Assembly: GCA_020633495.1 (NCBI GenBank)
Contig: JACKDR010000003.1
Span: 62,001 to 126,000, forward strand
Direction: 5' to 3'
Length of the DNA stretch: 64,000 nt
From: Kofleriaceae bacterium
GTDB taxonomy: Bacteria; Myxococcota_A; Polyangia; Haliangiales; Haliangiaceae
The notes beneath the pieces were generated by a model. It worked only from the letters and a program-made list of their open reading frames with translations. It was not told the DNA's origin and ran no database searches. This document shows, piece after piece, positions 39,443 to 50,795 of this stretch. The first letter of the stretch is position 1. Each line of letters begins with the position of its first letter. A program made the translations under genes and the position numbers.

Positions 39443-40885
39443 ATGACGCTGTCTCGACGCAAGTTCCTCGGCGGCCTCGGCGCCGCCACCGCCGCCGCCG
39501 CGATCGCGCCGCTGGTCCGGACCCGCCGCGCCTGGGGCGGTGGCAACGCGACCCGGCGGATCGTCATCGTCGGCATCGGCGGCGGCCTGCGCACCCGCGA
39601 GGCCCTCGGCATGGCCGAGGGCGCGACCATGCCCAACCTGTTCGGCCGGGTGCCGCTGATCGGCGGCTTCGGCAGCGGCGACGCCGGCGACCCGGTGATC
39701 GCCCCCGAGTACGCGGCCGCGGCGCCGGCGCTGGTGCTGCCGCCGCCGCGCGCGACGCCGCTGCACGCCGACGGCGCGCTGGTGACCAACCTGCGCTACG
39801 CCGAGGGCCCGCCCGGCCACCTGCAGGGCCACGCCTGCCTGGTGTCGGGCGCGTACAACCAGCTCGAGAACCGCGCCGACGCCCGCCTGCCGGTGCCGAC
39901 GATCTTCGAGCTGCACCGCAAGGCCGCGGGCGCGCCGGCGACCGACGCCTGGTACCTCAACGTGCCGGGCGGCTTCTACCGGGCGCTGTCGTCGTCGGGC
40001 GCGCCCGGCTACGGCCCGACCTACGCCGGCGCCTACCTGAGCCCGCCGGCGCTGCTGTCGCCGCTGGTGTCGATCGCCGCCACCGGCGTGCGCGATCTCG
40101 ACGTCAGCAACGGCTTCACGCTGCCGACGATCCCGCGCGATCCCGCCGAGGACGCCGCGGCGCGCGGCCTGACCGCGGTGCTCGACGGCAACTTCCCGCG
40201 CTACCCCGCCGACGGCGTCACGGTACGCGCCGACGAGGCCGACGTCGCGGCGATCCACGATCACCTCGCCGAGATCTTCGCCGATCCGACCTACCAGGCG
40301 TTCTTCCCCGACGCGTTCGGCATCGGCGTGCGCGCCGACGACGGTGGCGTCGACGCCACCGCCGACGCGCTGACCGTCTTCCACGCCGAGCGGGTGCTCG
40401 CGAAGTTCCAGCCCAGCGTGCTGGCGCTGACGCTGCTCGACATCGACGCCTGCCACGACAGCTTCAACGGCTACCTGCGCGGCCAGCAGATCGCCGACGC
40501 CTGCGTCGCCCACCTGTGGCGCTTCATCCAGTCGACCGACGGCCTGCGCGACGAGACCACGATGATCGTCCTGCCCGAGCACGGCCGCCACCTGTTCGGC
40601 AACGGCCAGCACCCCGACAGCTACGGCCGCTCCGGGATCGACCACGGCCAGGGCGACGACGGCGATCGCGACGTCTGGATGCTCGCGCTCGGGCCCGACG
40701 TCGCCGCCGGCACCGTCGTGGCGCCGACCGGCGTGACCCAGAGCGGGCGCAGCTCGGGCCGCTACGAGACCATCGACGCGGTCATGACCGCGATGACGCT
40801 GCTCGGCCACGGCGACGTCATGGCCAGCGAGCTGGCGCTCGGCGGCGCCCGCCCCGGGCTGGTGATCGAGGAGGTGCTGCGATGA
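39443..40885 (+). CDS. Tat-exported DUF1501-like protein
   Basis: The 480-residue protein starts MTLSRRKFLGGLGAATAAAA at ATG 39443, with gaggagg upstream. SRRKFLGG is a twin-arginine signal. The mature protein has the alkaline-phosphatase-superfamily look of DUF1501: LQGHACLVSGAYNQ, an acidic/His-rich SVLALTLLDIDACHDSFNGY, ETTMIVLPEHGRHLFGNGQ and GIDHGQGDDGDRDVWMLALG. DUF1501 proteins are exported and usually neighbour DUF1549 and cytochrome-like proteins. The function is unknown. Its stop overlaps the next start (ATGA). Confidence 0.8.
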   Translation: MTLSRRKFLGGLGAATAAAAIAPLVRTRRAWGGGNATRRIVIVGIGGGLRTREALGMAEGATMPNLFGRVPLIGGFGSGDAGDPVIAPEYAAAAPALVLPPPRATPLHADGALVTNLRYAEGPPGHLQGHACLVSGAYNQLENRADARLPVPTIFELHRKAAGAPATDAWYLNVPGGFYRALSSSGAPGYGPTYAGAYLSPPALLSPLVSIAATGVRDLDVSNGFTLPTIPRDPAEDAAARGLTAVLDGNFPRYPADGVTVRADEADVAAIHDHLAEIFADPTYQAFFPDAFGIGVRADDGGVDATADALTVFHAERVLAKFQPSVLALTLLDIDACHDSFNGYLRGQQIADACVAHLWRFIQSTDGLRDETTMIVLPEHGRHLFGNGQHPDSYGRSGIDHGQGDDGDRDVWMLALGPDVAAGTVVAPTGVTQSGRSSGRYETIDAVMTAMTLLGHGDVMASELALGGARPGLVIEEVLR

Positions 40886-41844
40886 GCGGGCGCGCGCGCG
40901 GGCTCGCGGCGGCGGCGCTGGCCGCGGCGACGGTGGCGGCGGCGGCGGCCGGGCTGGGCGGCTGCGCCGAGCCGCTGGACGCCGGCGGCCGCGCCGTCGA
41001 CGGCGGCGTCGACGACGATCCGCTGGCGATCGACGAGGTCCCCGCCGACGGCAGCTTCGACGACCTGCACCGGCGCATCCTGGCGCCGCGCTGCTCCGGC
41101 CAGCCCGGGCTGTGCCACAACGGCCAGTTCGAGCCCAACCTGTCGACGCCGTCGCTGGCGTACGCGTACCTGGTGCGGCGGCCGTCGCTCGAGAAGCCCG
41201 ATCGCTACCGCGTCGCGCCCGGCGACCCCGACGCCAGCGTGCTGATCGACAAGCTGCGCGGCCGCGACGTCGCGACCCGGATGCCGCTGGGCGCCGAGCC
41301 GCTGGCCGAGGCCGACGTCCGCGCGCTCGAGGCCTGGATCGCGGACGGTGGCCGGCGCCGACCCGGCGCCGTCGAGGCGCCGGTGCTCGACGAGCCGCCG
41401 GCGCCGCCGGAGATCGGCGTCTTCGACGCCGGCGGCGCGCGCCTCGATGGCCCGGCCGGCGCCGACGTCGTCGTCGGCCAGACCGTGACGCTGCGCCACA
41501 GCGCCCACGACTTCGAGACCGCCGACGCCGCGATCCCGTTCGCGGCGTTCTTCCTGGCCGCGCCCGACGGCCGCGACGTCGTCCTCGCGCCCGCCGCCAC
41601 CGACGGGCCGCACGTCGGCGCGACCGCGTACGACGCCGCCGGCCCGATGGGCGCCGGCGACCAGCTCGACTTCCGGCGCGACTGGACCGTCACCGATCCG
41701 CTCGAGCTGTACGACGAGGCCACCGACACCCGCACCCCGGTGACGGCGAGCGGCCTGGTGGTCACGCCGATCGCGGTCTACCTCGACGCCTACCCCGGCG
41801 GCATCGCGGCGTTCGCGATCGGCCAGCCGATCCGGATCCAGTAG
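40882..41844 (+). CDS. Lipoprotein with cytochrome-c-like domain
   Basis: The 320-residue protein starts MSGRARGLAAAALAAATVAA with lipobox LGGC. ILAPRCSGQPGLCHNGQFEP is reminiscent of the heme motif of Planctomycetes-type cytochrome domains, but the Cys spacing is C-x6-CH rather than CxxCH. YRVAPGDPDASVLIDKLRGR and RMPLGAEPLAEADVRALEAW are family-typical segments. A beta-rich C-terminal part follows (VVVGQTVTLRHSAHDFE). Heme binding is uncertain. It is the fourth gene of the operon. Confidence 0.7.
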   Translation: MSGRARGLAAAALAAATVAAAAAGLGGCAEPLDAGGRAVDGGVDDDPLAIDEVPADGSFDDLHRRILAPRCSGQPGLCHNGQFEPNLSTPSLAYAYLVRRPSLEKPDRYRVAPGDPDASVLIDKLRGRDVATRMPLGAEPLAEADVRALEAWIADGGRRRPGAVEAPVLDEPPAPPEIGVFDAGGARLDGPAGADVVVGQTVTLRHSAHDFETADAAIPFAAFFLAAPDGRDVVLAPAATDGPHVGATAYDAAGPMGAGDQLDFRRDWTVTDPLELYDEATDTRTPVTASGLVVTPIAVYLDAYPGGIAAFAIGQPIRIQ

Positions 41845-41852
41845 GAGGCCCC

Positions 41853-42359
41853 ATGCCGACGCCCCTCGCCCCCCGCCGCCCGGTCGCCGTGCTCGCCGCC
41901 GCGCTCGTCGCGGCGGTCGCCGCCGCCGGCTGCGCCGACCCCGCGCCCGAGCCCGACGTCGTCGTCCTCGCCGCCACGCCCGACAGCCTGCACACCGGCG
42001 ACGACACCCGCGACGACCTCGCGATCCGGGTCGCGTACCACGACGGCGACGCCGACCTCGGCGGCGGCGTCGCCGCGATCCACGACTGCCGCGCCGACGG
42101 CGTCGTGACCTCGCTCGAGCTGCCGGCGATCGCCTCGGCCGAGGCGGTCGCGGCCGGCGTGCCGATCAGCGGCGAGCTCGAGCTGTGGGTCGCCGACGTC
42201 GGCGACGTCGCCCGCGACGCCGTGGCGCCGCCGGCGTGCGCCGCGCTCGGCGTCGCGGCGCCGGTCGACGGCGAGGTGATCTTCTGTGTCGTCCTGCGCG
42301 ACGCCGCCGGCCACGACGGCGCCGGCGACTGCACGCCGCCGATCGCGATCGCGCCGTAG
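41853..42359 (+). CDS. Small lipoprotein, function unknown
   Basis: The 168-residue protein starts MPTPLAPRRPVAVLAAALVA, with lipobox-like AAAGC and a taggaggcccc ribosome site. The mature part is Asp-rich (LHTGDDTRDDLAIRVAYHDG) with several Cys (HDCRADG, PACAALG, DCTPP). It is the last gene of the five-gene operon, 8 bases after the cytochrome-like gene. It resembles short Ig-like or Big-type exported domains but no family is assigned. Confidence 0.6.
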   Translation: MPTPLAPRRPVAVLAAALVAAVAAAGCADPAPEPDVVVLAATPDSLHTGDDTRDDLAIRVAYHDGDADLGGGVAAIHDCRADGVVTSLELPAIASAEAVAAGVPISGELELWVADVGDVARDAVAPPACAALGVAAPVDGEVIFCVVLRDAAGHDGAGDCTPPIAIAP

Positions 42360-42408
42360 CCCGCCCGCGACCGCCGCGCCGCGCCGCCGCCGATCTATGC
42401 TCGCGGCG

Positions 42409-43875
42409 ATGGCGCGCTACGACCTGTGCATCCTCGGCGGCGGCTCGGCGGGCATCGCCGCGGCGGTCCGCGCCCACGACCTCGGCCGCTCGGTCGCGCT
42501 GGTGGTCGCGGGGCCGCTCGGCGGCGCCGGGGTGTGGAACGGCGCGCTGTCGTCGAAGACGCTGTGGCACCTGGCGATGGACTACGCCCGGGCGCGGCGC
42601 GGCGATCGCGGCTACCGGGGCGGCGATCTCGCGCTGGTGTGGGACGACGTCTGCGCCCAGGTCGCCGGCGCCTGCGGCGAGGCCGAGGCGCTGGTCGCCC
42701 ACGAGCTGGCCTTCCTCGCCGGGCCCGGCCCGGGCGGCGTCGGGCGGGTCGAGGTCGTGCGCGGTCGCGGCCGCTTCGTCGCGGCCGACGCGATCGAGGT
42801 CCGCGACGACGGCGGCGCGGCGCCGCGCCGGCTCGAGGCGGCACGGTTCCTGATCGCGACCGGGTCGCGGCCGCGCGCCCTCGACGGCGTCGTCGTCGAC
42901 GGCGACCGCGTCGTCACCAGCGATCAGATCGAGCGCTGCGGGCCGCCGCCGGCGCGGGTCGCGATCGTCGGCGCCGGCGTCGTCGGCTGCGAGTACGCCA
43001 CCGTGCTGGCCAGCTTCGGCGCCACCGCGGTCGAGCTGATCGATCGCGCGCCACGGATCTTGCCGTTCGAGGACGAGGACGTGTCGGCGGCGATCACCGC
43101 CAGCTTCGAGGGGCTCGGCGTGCTGGTCCACCGCGAGGCCCGGCTCGACGACCTCGCGGTCGACGACGACGGCGTCACGCTGACGATCCGCCAGGGCGAC
43201 GCGGTGACCCGGCGCCGGGTCGACCGCGTGCTGCTGTCGATCGGCCGGGTCCCCGCCACCGACGACCTCGGCCTCGAGCTCGCCGGCGTCGCGCGCGACG
43301 CCCGCGGCAGCATCGTCACCGCCGCCGACGATCACACCCGCACCACCGCGCCGCACGTGTGGGCCGCCGGCGACGTCACCGCCGATCTCATGCTGGCCAA
43401 CGTCGCCGAGCTCGAGGGTCGCCACGCGGTCGAGGACATGTTCGGGCACGCGCCGCCGCCGCTGCGCTACGACGCGCAGAGCGCGATCCTGTTCCTGCGC
43501 CCCGAGGTCGCGACCGTCGGGCTCGGCGAGCAGCTGGCGCGCCAGCGCGGCGTGCCCTACCGCGCCGCCACCGTCGCCAACCGGCTGATCCGCCGCTTCG
43601 GCGCGATGCGCGCCACCGCCGGCTTCGTCAAGCTGCTGGCCCGGCCCGACGGCCGGCTGCTCGGGCTGCGCATGGTCGGGCCCCAGGCGTCGAGCGCGAT
43701 CCAGGGCGTCGCGCTGCTGATCGAGCGCGGCGGCACCCTCGAGGAGCTCGAGCGCTGCATGCACCCGCACCCGGCGGTCACCGAGGGCGTGCAGGAGGCG
43801 GCGCGCCTGCTGCTGGGCACGTCGATGTTCAGCCCGGCGGCGTTCCCCGACGACGTCCGCGTCACCTCGGGGTGA
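42409..43875 (+). CDS. Pyridine nucleotide-disulfide oxidoreductase homologue lacking the redox cysteines
   Basis: The 488-residue protein has FAD motif YDLCILGGGSAGIAAAVRA at the N-terminus, the second dinucleotide fold VAIVGAGVVGCEYATVLASFG, the AAGDV motif in HVWAAGDVTADLMLAN, and the dimerisation-domain end MHPHPAVTEGVQEAAR. The normal active-site CxxxxC is replaced: the equivalent segment reads GAGVWNGALSSKTLWHLA, with no cysteine. This resembles SthA-type transhydrogenases, which also deviate, but the cysteines are wholly gone here. It may act as NAD(P)H:quinone or transhydrogenase-like reductase. An ATG at 42397 is also possible. Confidence 0.8.
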   Translation: MARYDLCILGGGSAGIAAAVRAHDLGRSVALVVAGPLGGAGVWNGALSSKTLWHLAMDYARARRGDRGYRGGDLALVWDDVCAQVAGACGEAEALVAHELAFLAGPGPGGVGRVEVVRGRGRFVAADAIEVRDDGGAAPRRLEAARFLIATGSRPRALDGVVVDGDRVVTSDQIERCGPPPARVAIVGAGVVGCEYATVLASFGATAVELIDRAPRILPFEDEDVSAAITASFEGLGVLVHREARLDDLAVDDDGVTLTIRQGDAVTRRRVDRVLLSIGRVPATDDLGLELAGVARDARGSIVTAADDHTRTTAPHVWAAGDVTADLMLANVAELEGRHAVEDMFGHAPPPLRYDAQSAILFLRPEVATVGLGEQLARQRGVPYRAATVANRLIRRFGAMRATAGFVKLLARPDGRLLGLRMVGPQASSAIQGVALLIERGGTLEELERCMHPHPAVTEGVQEAARLLLGTSMFSPAAFPDDVRVTSG

Positions 43876-44785
43876 GGCTGGCGATCACCGCGGCGCGATC
43901 GGCGGACAGCGGCGCCTCGACGGTGATCCGGCCGCCGCGCCCCGGGAACGTGATCGTCGCGGCGTGGAGGAAGAAGCCGACCAGCCCGGGGTAGGGCTGG
44001 CCGCCGTAGAGCTCGTCACCGACGAGCGGCGCGCCGACGTGGGCGAGGTGGGCGCGGACCTGGTGCATCCGGCCGGTGGTGGCGCGGCAGCGCAGCAGGC
44101 GGCGGGCGCCGTAGCGGGCCTCCTCGTGCCAGCTGGTGTGGGCCTCCAGGCCGTCGACCAGATCGACGACGGCGCGGCGGCCGCGCTGCGCCAGCGGCGC
44201 GTCGCACTCGCGCGACACCGGCGCGGTCTCGACCAGCGCCAGGTAGTCCTTGTCGACCTCGCCGGCGCCGAACGCGGCGCGCAGCCGGACCCAGGCGTCG
44301 CGGTGGCGCGCCGCGATCAGCACGCCGGAGGTGCCGATGTCGAGGCGGTGGACCAGGCCGCCGTCGCGCGGATCGTCGGCGACCGCGCCGGTGGTGGCGA
44401 ACAGGTGGACGACGCCGCCGGCGGCGGTGCCGAGCTCGCCGGGGCGCAGCGGCTGCGACGGCATGCCGGCCGGCTTGTCGACCACGACGACGTCGTCGTC
44501 CTGGTACAGCACGGTCAGCCGGGCCGCGGCCTCGGGATCGGCGGTGGCGCGCAGGTCGTCGGCGCGGGCCGGCGCCCGGGCCAGCGTGATCTCGTCGCCG
44601 GCGGCGACCCGGTCGCCCTTGCGCGCGAGCTTGCCGCGGATCCGGACCGCGCCGTCGGCGAACAGCTCGGCGAGGCGGCGGCGGCTGGCGTCGGGGAAGC
44701 GCTTGCCGAGGACGTGATCGACGCGGCCGACCTCGTCGGCGGTGACCACCAGGGCGAGCGCGCCGGGCGCGTCGGCGTCGCTCAT
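43862..44785 (-). CDS. RluA-family pseudouridine synthase
   Basis: The 307-residue protein has an N-terminal S4 RNA-binding segment (SRRRLAELFADGAVRIRGK), then the catalytic domain: VVVVDKPAGMPSQP, HRLDIGTSGVLIAA with the catalytic aspartate, RLLRCRATTGRMHQVRAHL and GDELYGG. These are hallmarks of RluA/RluC/RluD-type enzymes that isomerise uridines in rRNA or tRNA. The specific target site is not inferable. Its ATG overlaps the moeA stop (ATGA), so it is coupled downstream of moeA. Confidence 0.9.
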   Translation of the reverse strand: MSDADAPGALALVVTADEVGRVDHVLGKRFPDASRRRLAELFADGAVRIRGKLARKGDRVAAGDEITLARAPARADDLRATADPEAAARLTVLYQDDDVVVVDKPAGMPSQPLRPGELGTAAGGVVHLFATTGAVADDPRDGGLVHRLDIGTSGVLIAARHRDAWVRLRAAFGAGEVDKDYLALVETAPVSRECDAPLAQRGRRAVVDLVDGLEAHTSWHEEARYGARRLLRCRATTGRMHQVRAHLAHVGAPLVGDELYGGQPYPGLVGFFLHAATITFPGRGGRITVEAPLSADRAAVIASLTPR

Positions 44786-45969
44786 CGCGCCTCCAGCAGG
44801 ATCGCCGCGACGGTCGCGCCGGGCGCGACCGCCTCGGCGTCGGCGGGGATCTCGACCAGGGCGTGGCAGCCGATCATCGACGACATCATCGCCGATCCCT
44901 GCCGCGGGTGCAGGCGCGCGACCAGGCGCTCGCCGTCGCGGTCGAGCCGGGCGCGCAGGAAGTGGGCGCGACCCGCCGGCTTGCGGTAGCCGGCCGGCAG
45001 CACCACCGGCGCGCGCGGCCGGTCGACCTCGGCGGCGCCCTGCATCGCGAGCAGCGCGGGGCGCACGAACAGCTCGAAGGCGATCACCGTCGACACCGGG
45101 TTGCCGGGCAGGCCGAAGACCGGGGTCGCGCCGCGGACGCCGAACGCCAGCGGCTTGCCCGGCTTCATCGCGACCTTCCAGAACGCCAGCTCGACGCCGG
45201 CGCCGTCGAGCGCGGTGCGGACGTGGTCGTGATCGCCGGCCGAGACGCCGCCGGTGGTGATCACCGCGTCGTAGCCGAGCGCGGCGGTCAGCGCCGCGGT
45301 GGTGGCGGCGAGCTCGTCGCCGACCCGGCCCAGGTAGGTCGGGGCGGCGCCGGCGTCGCGGCACATCGCGGCCAGGGCGTGGGCGCTGGAGTCGACGATC
45401 TGCCCCGGCCCCGGCGGCGTCGCGACGTCGACCAGCTCGTCGCCGGTCGACAGGATCGCGACCCGCGGCGCGCGCCCGACCTCGACCTCGGCGCCGCCGA
45501 GCGCCGCGATCAGCGCCAGCGCGGCGGCGTCGAGCCGGGCCCCGGCGGCGACCACGACGTCGCCGACCGCGACGTCCTCGCCGGCGCGGCGGACGTGGTC
45601 GCCGAGCTTCGCCGCCGGCAGCACGACCCGGTCGCCGTCGGCGCGGGCGTCCTCGAACATGACGATCGTGTCGGCGCCGGGCGGCAGCGGCGCCCCGGTC
45701 ATGATGCGGACCGCGGCGCCGGGCGGCACCGGCTCGACGCGGGGGTGACCGGCGGGGACCTCGCCGACCACGGGGAGCTCGCCGGGCAGGTCGGCGGCGC
45801 GGCACGCGAAGCCGTCCATCGCGGAGTTGGTCCAGGGGGGCAGGGGCCGGCCGGCGCGCCACGGCGCGGCGAGGATCCGGCCGCGGGCGGCCCAGATCGA
45901 CACCGGCTCGGTGGGCAGGCGGGGGACCCGCGCGCGGACGCGGGCGGAGGCCTCGGTGACGGACAGCAT
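44782..45969 (-). CDS. moeA: Molybdopterin molybdenumtransferase MoeA
   Basis: The 395-residue protein inserts molybdenum into molybdopterin. Features: WTNSAMDGFACRAADLPG, the MTGAPLPPGADTIV loop, the MoaB-like domain with ILSTGDELVD, ITTGGVSAGDHDH and the FGLPGNPVSTVIAFELFV loop. The C-terminal domain ends with small strands (MIGCHALVEIP). It is complete. It is followed by a coupled pseudouridine synthase gene, an unusual pairing; no other molybdenum-cofactor gene is adjacent. Confidence 0.95.
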   Translation of the reverse strand: MLSVTEASARVRARVPRLPTEPVSIWAARGRILAAPWRAGRPLPPWTNSAMDGFACRAADLPGELPVVGEVPAGHPRVEPVPPGAAVRIMTGAPLPPGADTIVMFEDARADGDRVVLPAAKLGDHVRRAGEDVAVGDVVVAAGARLDAAALALIAALGGAEVEVGRAPRVAILSTGDELVDVATPPGPGQIVDSSAHALAAMCRDAGAAPTYLGRVGDELAATTAALTAALGYDAVITTGGVSAGDHDHVRTALDGAGVELAFWKVAMKPGKPLAFGVRGATPVFGLPGNPVSTVIAFELFVRPALLAMQGAAEVDRPRAPVVLPAGYRKPAGRAHFLRARLDRDGERLVARLHPRQGSAMMSSMIGCHALVEIPADAEAVAPGATVAAILLEAR

Positions 45970-46077
45970 CGGGGCCGAGTATGGACGGGGGCCGCGCGTG
46001 CGTCGATGTAGGCGGGCGCCGCCGCGCAGGCGGCGCTTCCGGGGCCGCAGGGGGTGCGCTACGGTGGATCACCGATC

Positions 46078-46872
46078 ATGACGTCCTGGCGGACCTACGC
46101 GATCGCCGCGCTGGTCATCGTGGCGACCTCCGTCGTCGGCGGCGAGCTGACGTCCATCCACGTGGTGCTGCCGCCGATGATCGCCGCGCTGGTCGTGCTG
46201 ATCGGCGCCGCGCTGTCGGTCGACTACTTCGGGTTCTCGCGGCGCCAGCTGGGCTGGCACGGGATGATCCAGCCGACGACGGCGACCCGGGCGCGGCTGC
46301 GCGCGCTCGAGCACCAGTTCCACCGCGAGCGGCGCGCCGGCAGCATGCGCACGCCCGCCACCGCGCGGACCCTGCTGATCGCGCTGGCCGAGCACGGCGA
46401 GCTGCGCCACGCCGACGCCGTCGTCGACTTCCTCGCCGCCGACGCGGCGACCCGGGCCCACGCCGACGTCGTCGCCGACGCGCTGCGGGCGCTGGCGCTG
46501 GCCGAGCTGGGCCGGCTGCCCCAGGCGCGCCTGGTCGAGGCCGCGCTGGGCGCCCGCGCCGGCACGTCGCCGGTGGTCGCGTACGCCCGCGGTCGCATCG
46601 CCGAGCTCGGCGGCGCGCCCGCCGAGGCGCTGGCCCACGTCGAGCGCGGCCTGCCGCGCGCCGGCGCCGCCACCGCGCTGCGCCGCGACCTCGGGGTCCT
46701 GCGCGCCCGCCTGCTGGTCCGGTGCGGCCGCGTCGACGACGCCCGCCGCGAGCTCGGCGACCTGGCCCGCGGCGCCACCCGCGGCGCGGTCGAGGCGCTG
46801 ATCGGCGGCGGCGACGCCGGCGTCGCCCAGGTCGCGCGCGAGGCGCTGGGCCTGGCGACCGCGTACCGGTAG
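46078..46872 (+). CDS. Membrane-anchored helical-repeat protein, function unknown
   Basis: The 264-residue protein has two hydrophobic segments at the N-terminus (YAIAALVIVATSVVGGELTS, PPMIAALVVLIGAALSVDYF). A cytoplasmic helical region follows with TPR-like periodicity (TARTLLIALAEHGELRHADA, LRALALAELGRLPQARLVEA, GRIAELGGAPAEALAHVERG). No catalytic site is seen. It may act as a scaffold. The PD40-peptidase gene follows 53 bases later. Confidence 0.6.
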   Translation: MTSWRTYAIAALVIVATSVVGGELTSIHVVLPPMIAALVVLIGAALSVDYFGFSRRQLGWHGMIQPTTATRARLRALEHQFHRERRAGSMRTPATARTLLIALAEHGELRHADAVVDFLAADAATRAHADVVADALRALALAELGRLPQARLVEAALGARAGTSPVVAYARGRIAELGGAPAEALAHVERGLPRAGAATALRRDLGVLRARLLVRCGRVDDARRELGDLARGATRGAVEALIGGGDAGVAQVAREALGLATAYR

Positions 46873-46925
46873 CCGCGCGCCGGCCGCCGCGCTCGCGCCG
46901 CGGGATCGCGGTACCCTCGCGCCCG

Positions 46926-49688
<2,763 letters not shown>

Positions 49689-49853
49689 CCCGCGCGGCTG
49701 GCGGCGGGCCATCGCGTCCCCCGCGCGGGTGGCGGCGGGTCATCGCTCACGCCGAGCAGCGCGCGCGCGGGTGGCGGCGGGTCATCGCTCACGCCGAGGA
49801 GCGCGCGCGTGGGTGGCGGCGGCCATCGCTCACCCCGAGCGCTCGGGGTGAGC
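49689..49853. repeat. Imperfect 40-bp repeat cluster ending in a perfect 26-bp palindrome (hairpin element, copy 2)
   Basis: Four units of about 40 bases with the shared core gggtggcggcgggtcatcgctcac occupy 49689-49840, shown here by the core only. The last unit runs into the palindrome at 49828-49853, with arms gctcaccccgagc and gctcggggtgagc and no loop. The sequence tcgctcaccccgagcg is shared with the hairpin at 8607-8630. The cluster separates the peptidase gene from the convergent PHP gene and is gene-free. It may be a strong bidirectional terminator or a dispersed mobile repeat. Confidence 0.85.
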
Positions 49854-49916
49854 GGCGGGGCGCACCGTGGTCGCCGTGTCGCGTTCCGACCCGTCCACCG
49901 ACGCGGGGCTCGCTCC

Positions 49917-50732
49917 TCAGCGGCCCAGCCAGGTCAGCAGGCGCGCGGCGTCGTCGTCGGGGATCTCGACGCCGAGGTCGGGCGCGGTGCCCGGGCCGTG
50001 CCAGTCGGAGCCGCCGGTGGCGACCAGGTCGCGGGCGCGCGCGAAGTCGCGCCAGCGGGCGCGATCGTCGGCGCCGTAGTGGCCGTAGTGGGCCTCGAGG
50101 CCGTCGAGGCCGGCGTCGCGGTGGCGCTCGAACCAGGTCGCGGCGCGGTCGGCGTACAGGTGCGGGTGGGCGAGGGCGGCGCGGCCGCCGGCGCCGCGCA
50201 CCAGCTCGAGCAGCTCGGCGATGCTGACCCGGCGGTGCGGCGGATCGCCGGGCCCGCCGTCCTTGAGGTAGCGGCGGAACGCCTCGTCGCGCGAGCCGAC
50301 CAGGCCCTGGGCGATCAGCGCGGCGGCGACGTCGGGCCGGCCGACCACGCGGTGCGCGGCGGCGGCGACGATCGGCGCGACGTCGACGTCGAGGCCGAAG
50401 TGCATGCGCAGGTTGGCGCCGATGACCCGGACCCGGTGCATCCGCGCCTCGGCGAGCTCGGCGAGCCGGGCCTCGACCGCGGCCCAGCGGGCGTCGCCGG
50501 CGGCGTCGTAGCACAGCACGTGGACGGTGCGGCCGTCCTCGGTGCACGACACCTCGACGCCGCGGATCGCGAGCTCGGGCACCGCGGCGGCGGCGTCGGC
50601 GTAGCCGGCGCAGGTGTCGTGATCCGTGAGGCAGAACACGCCGAGATCACGCGACGCCGCGCGGCGCCCGACCTCCGCGGCGGGGTCGCTGCCGTCGGAG
50701 CAGGTCGAATGACAGTGGAGCTCGACGCGCAA
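49917..50732 (-). CDS. PHP-domain phosphoesterase
   Basis: The 271-residue protein is read from TTG 50732 (LRVELHCHSTCSDGS); another TTG at 50741 is possible. The metal-binding motifs of the PHP family are HCHS, CLTDHDTCAGY, AALAHPHLY and GGSDWHG. This type is related to the RNase AM (YciV/TrpH) group, 3',5'-nucleotide bisphosphate phosphatases. It is convergent with the peptidase gene, across the repeat cluster. Confidence 0.82.
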   Translation of the reverse strand: MRVELHCHSTCSDGSDPAAEVGRRAASRDLGVFCLTDHDTCAGYADAAAAVPELAIRGVEVSCTEDGRTVHVLCYDAAGDARWAAVEARLAELAEARMHRVRVIGANLRMHFGLDVDVAPIVAAAAHRVVGRPDVAAALIAQGLVGSRDEAFRRYLKDGGPGDPPHRRVSIAELLELVRGAGGRAALAHPHLYADRAATWFERHRDAGLDGLEAHYGHYGADDRARWRDFARARDLVATGGSDWHGPGTAPDLGVEIPDDDAARLLTWLGR

Positions 50733-50795
50733 GGGCCGCAACGTAGCACGCGCGCGGCTCGACGGCGCGCGGGCCCGTGGGTACCCTCCTCGCGT

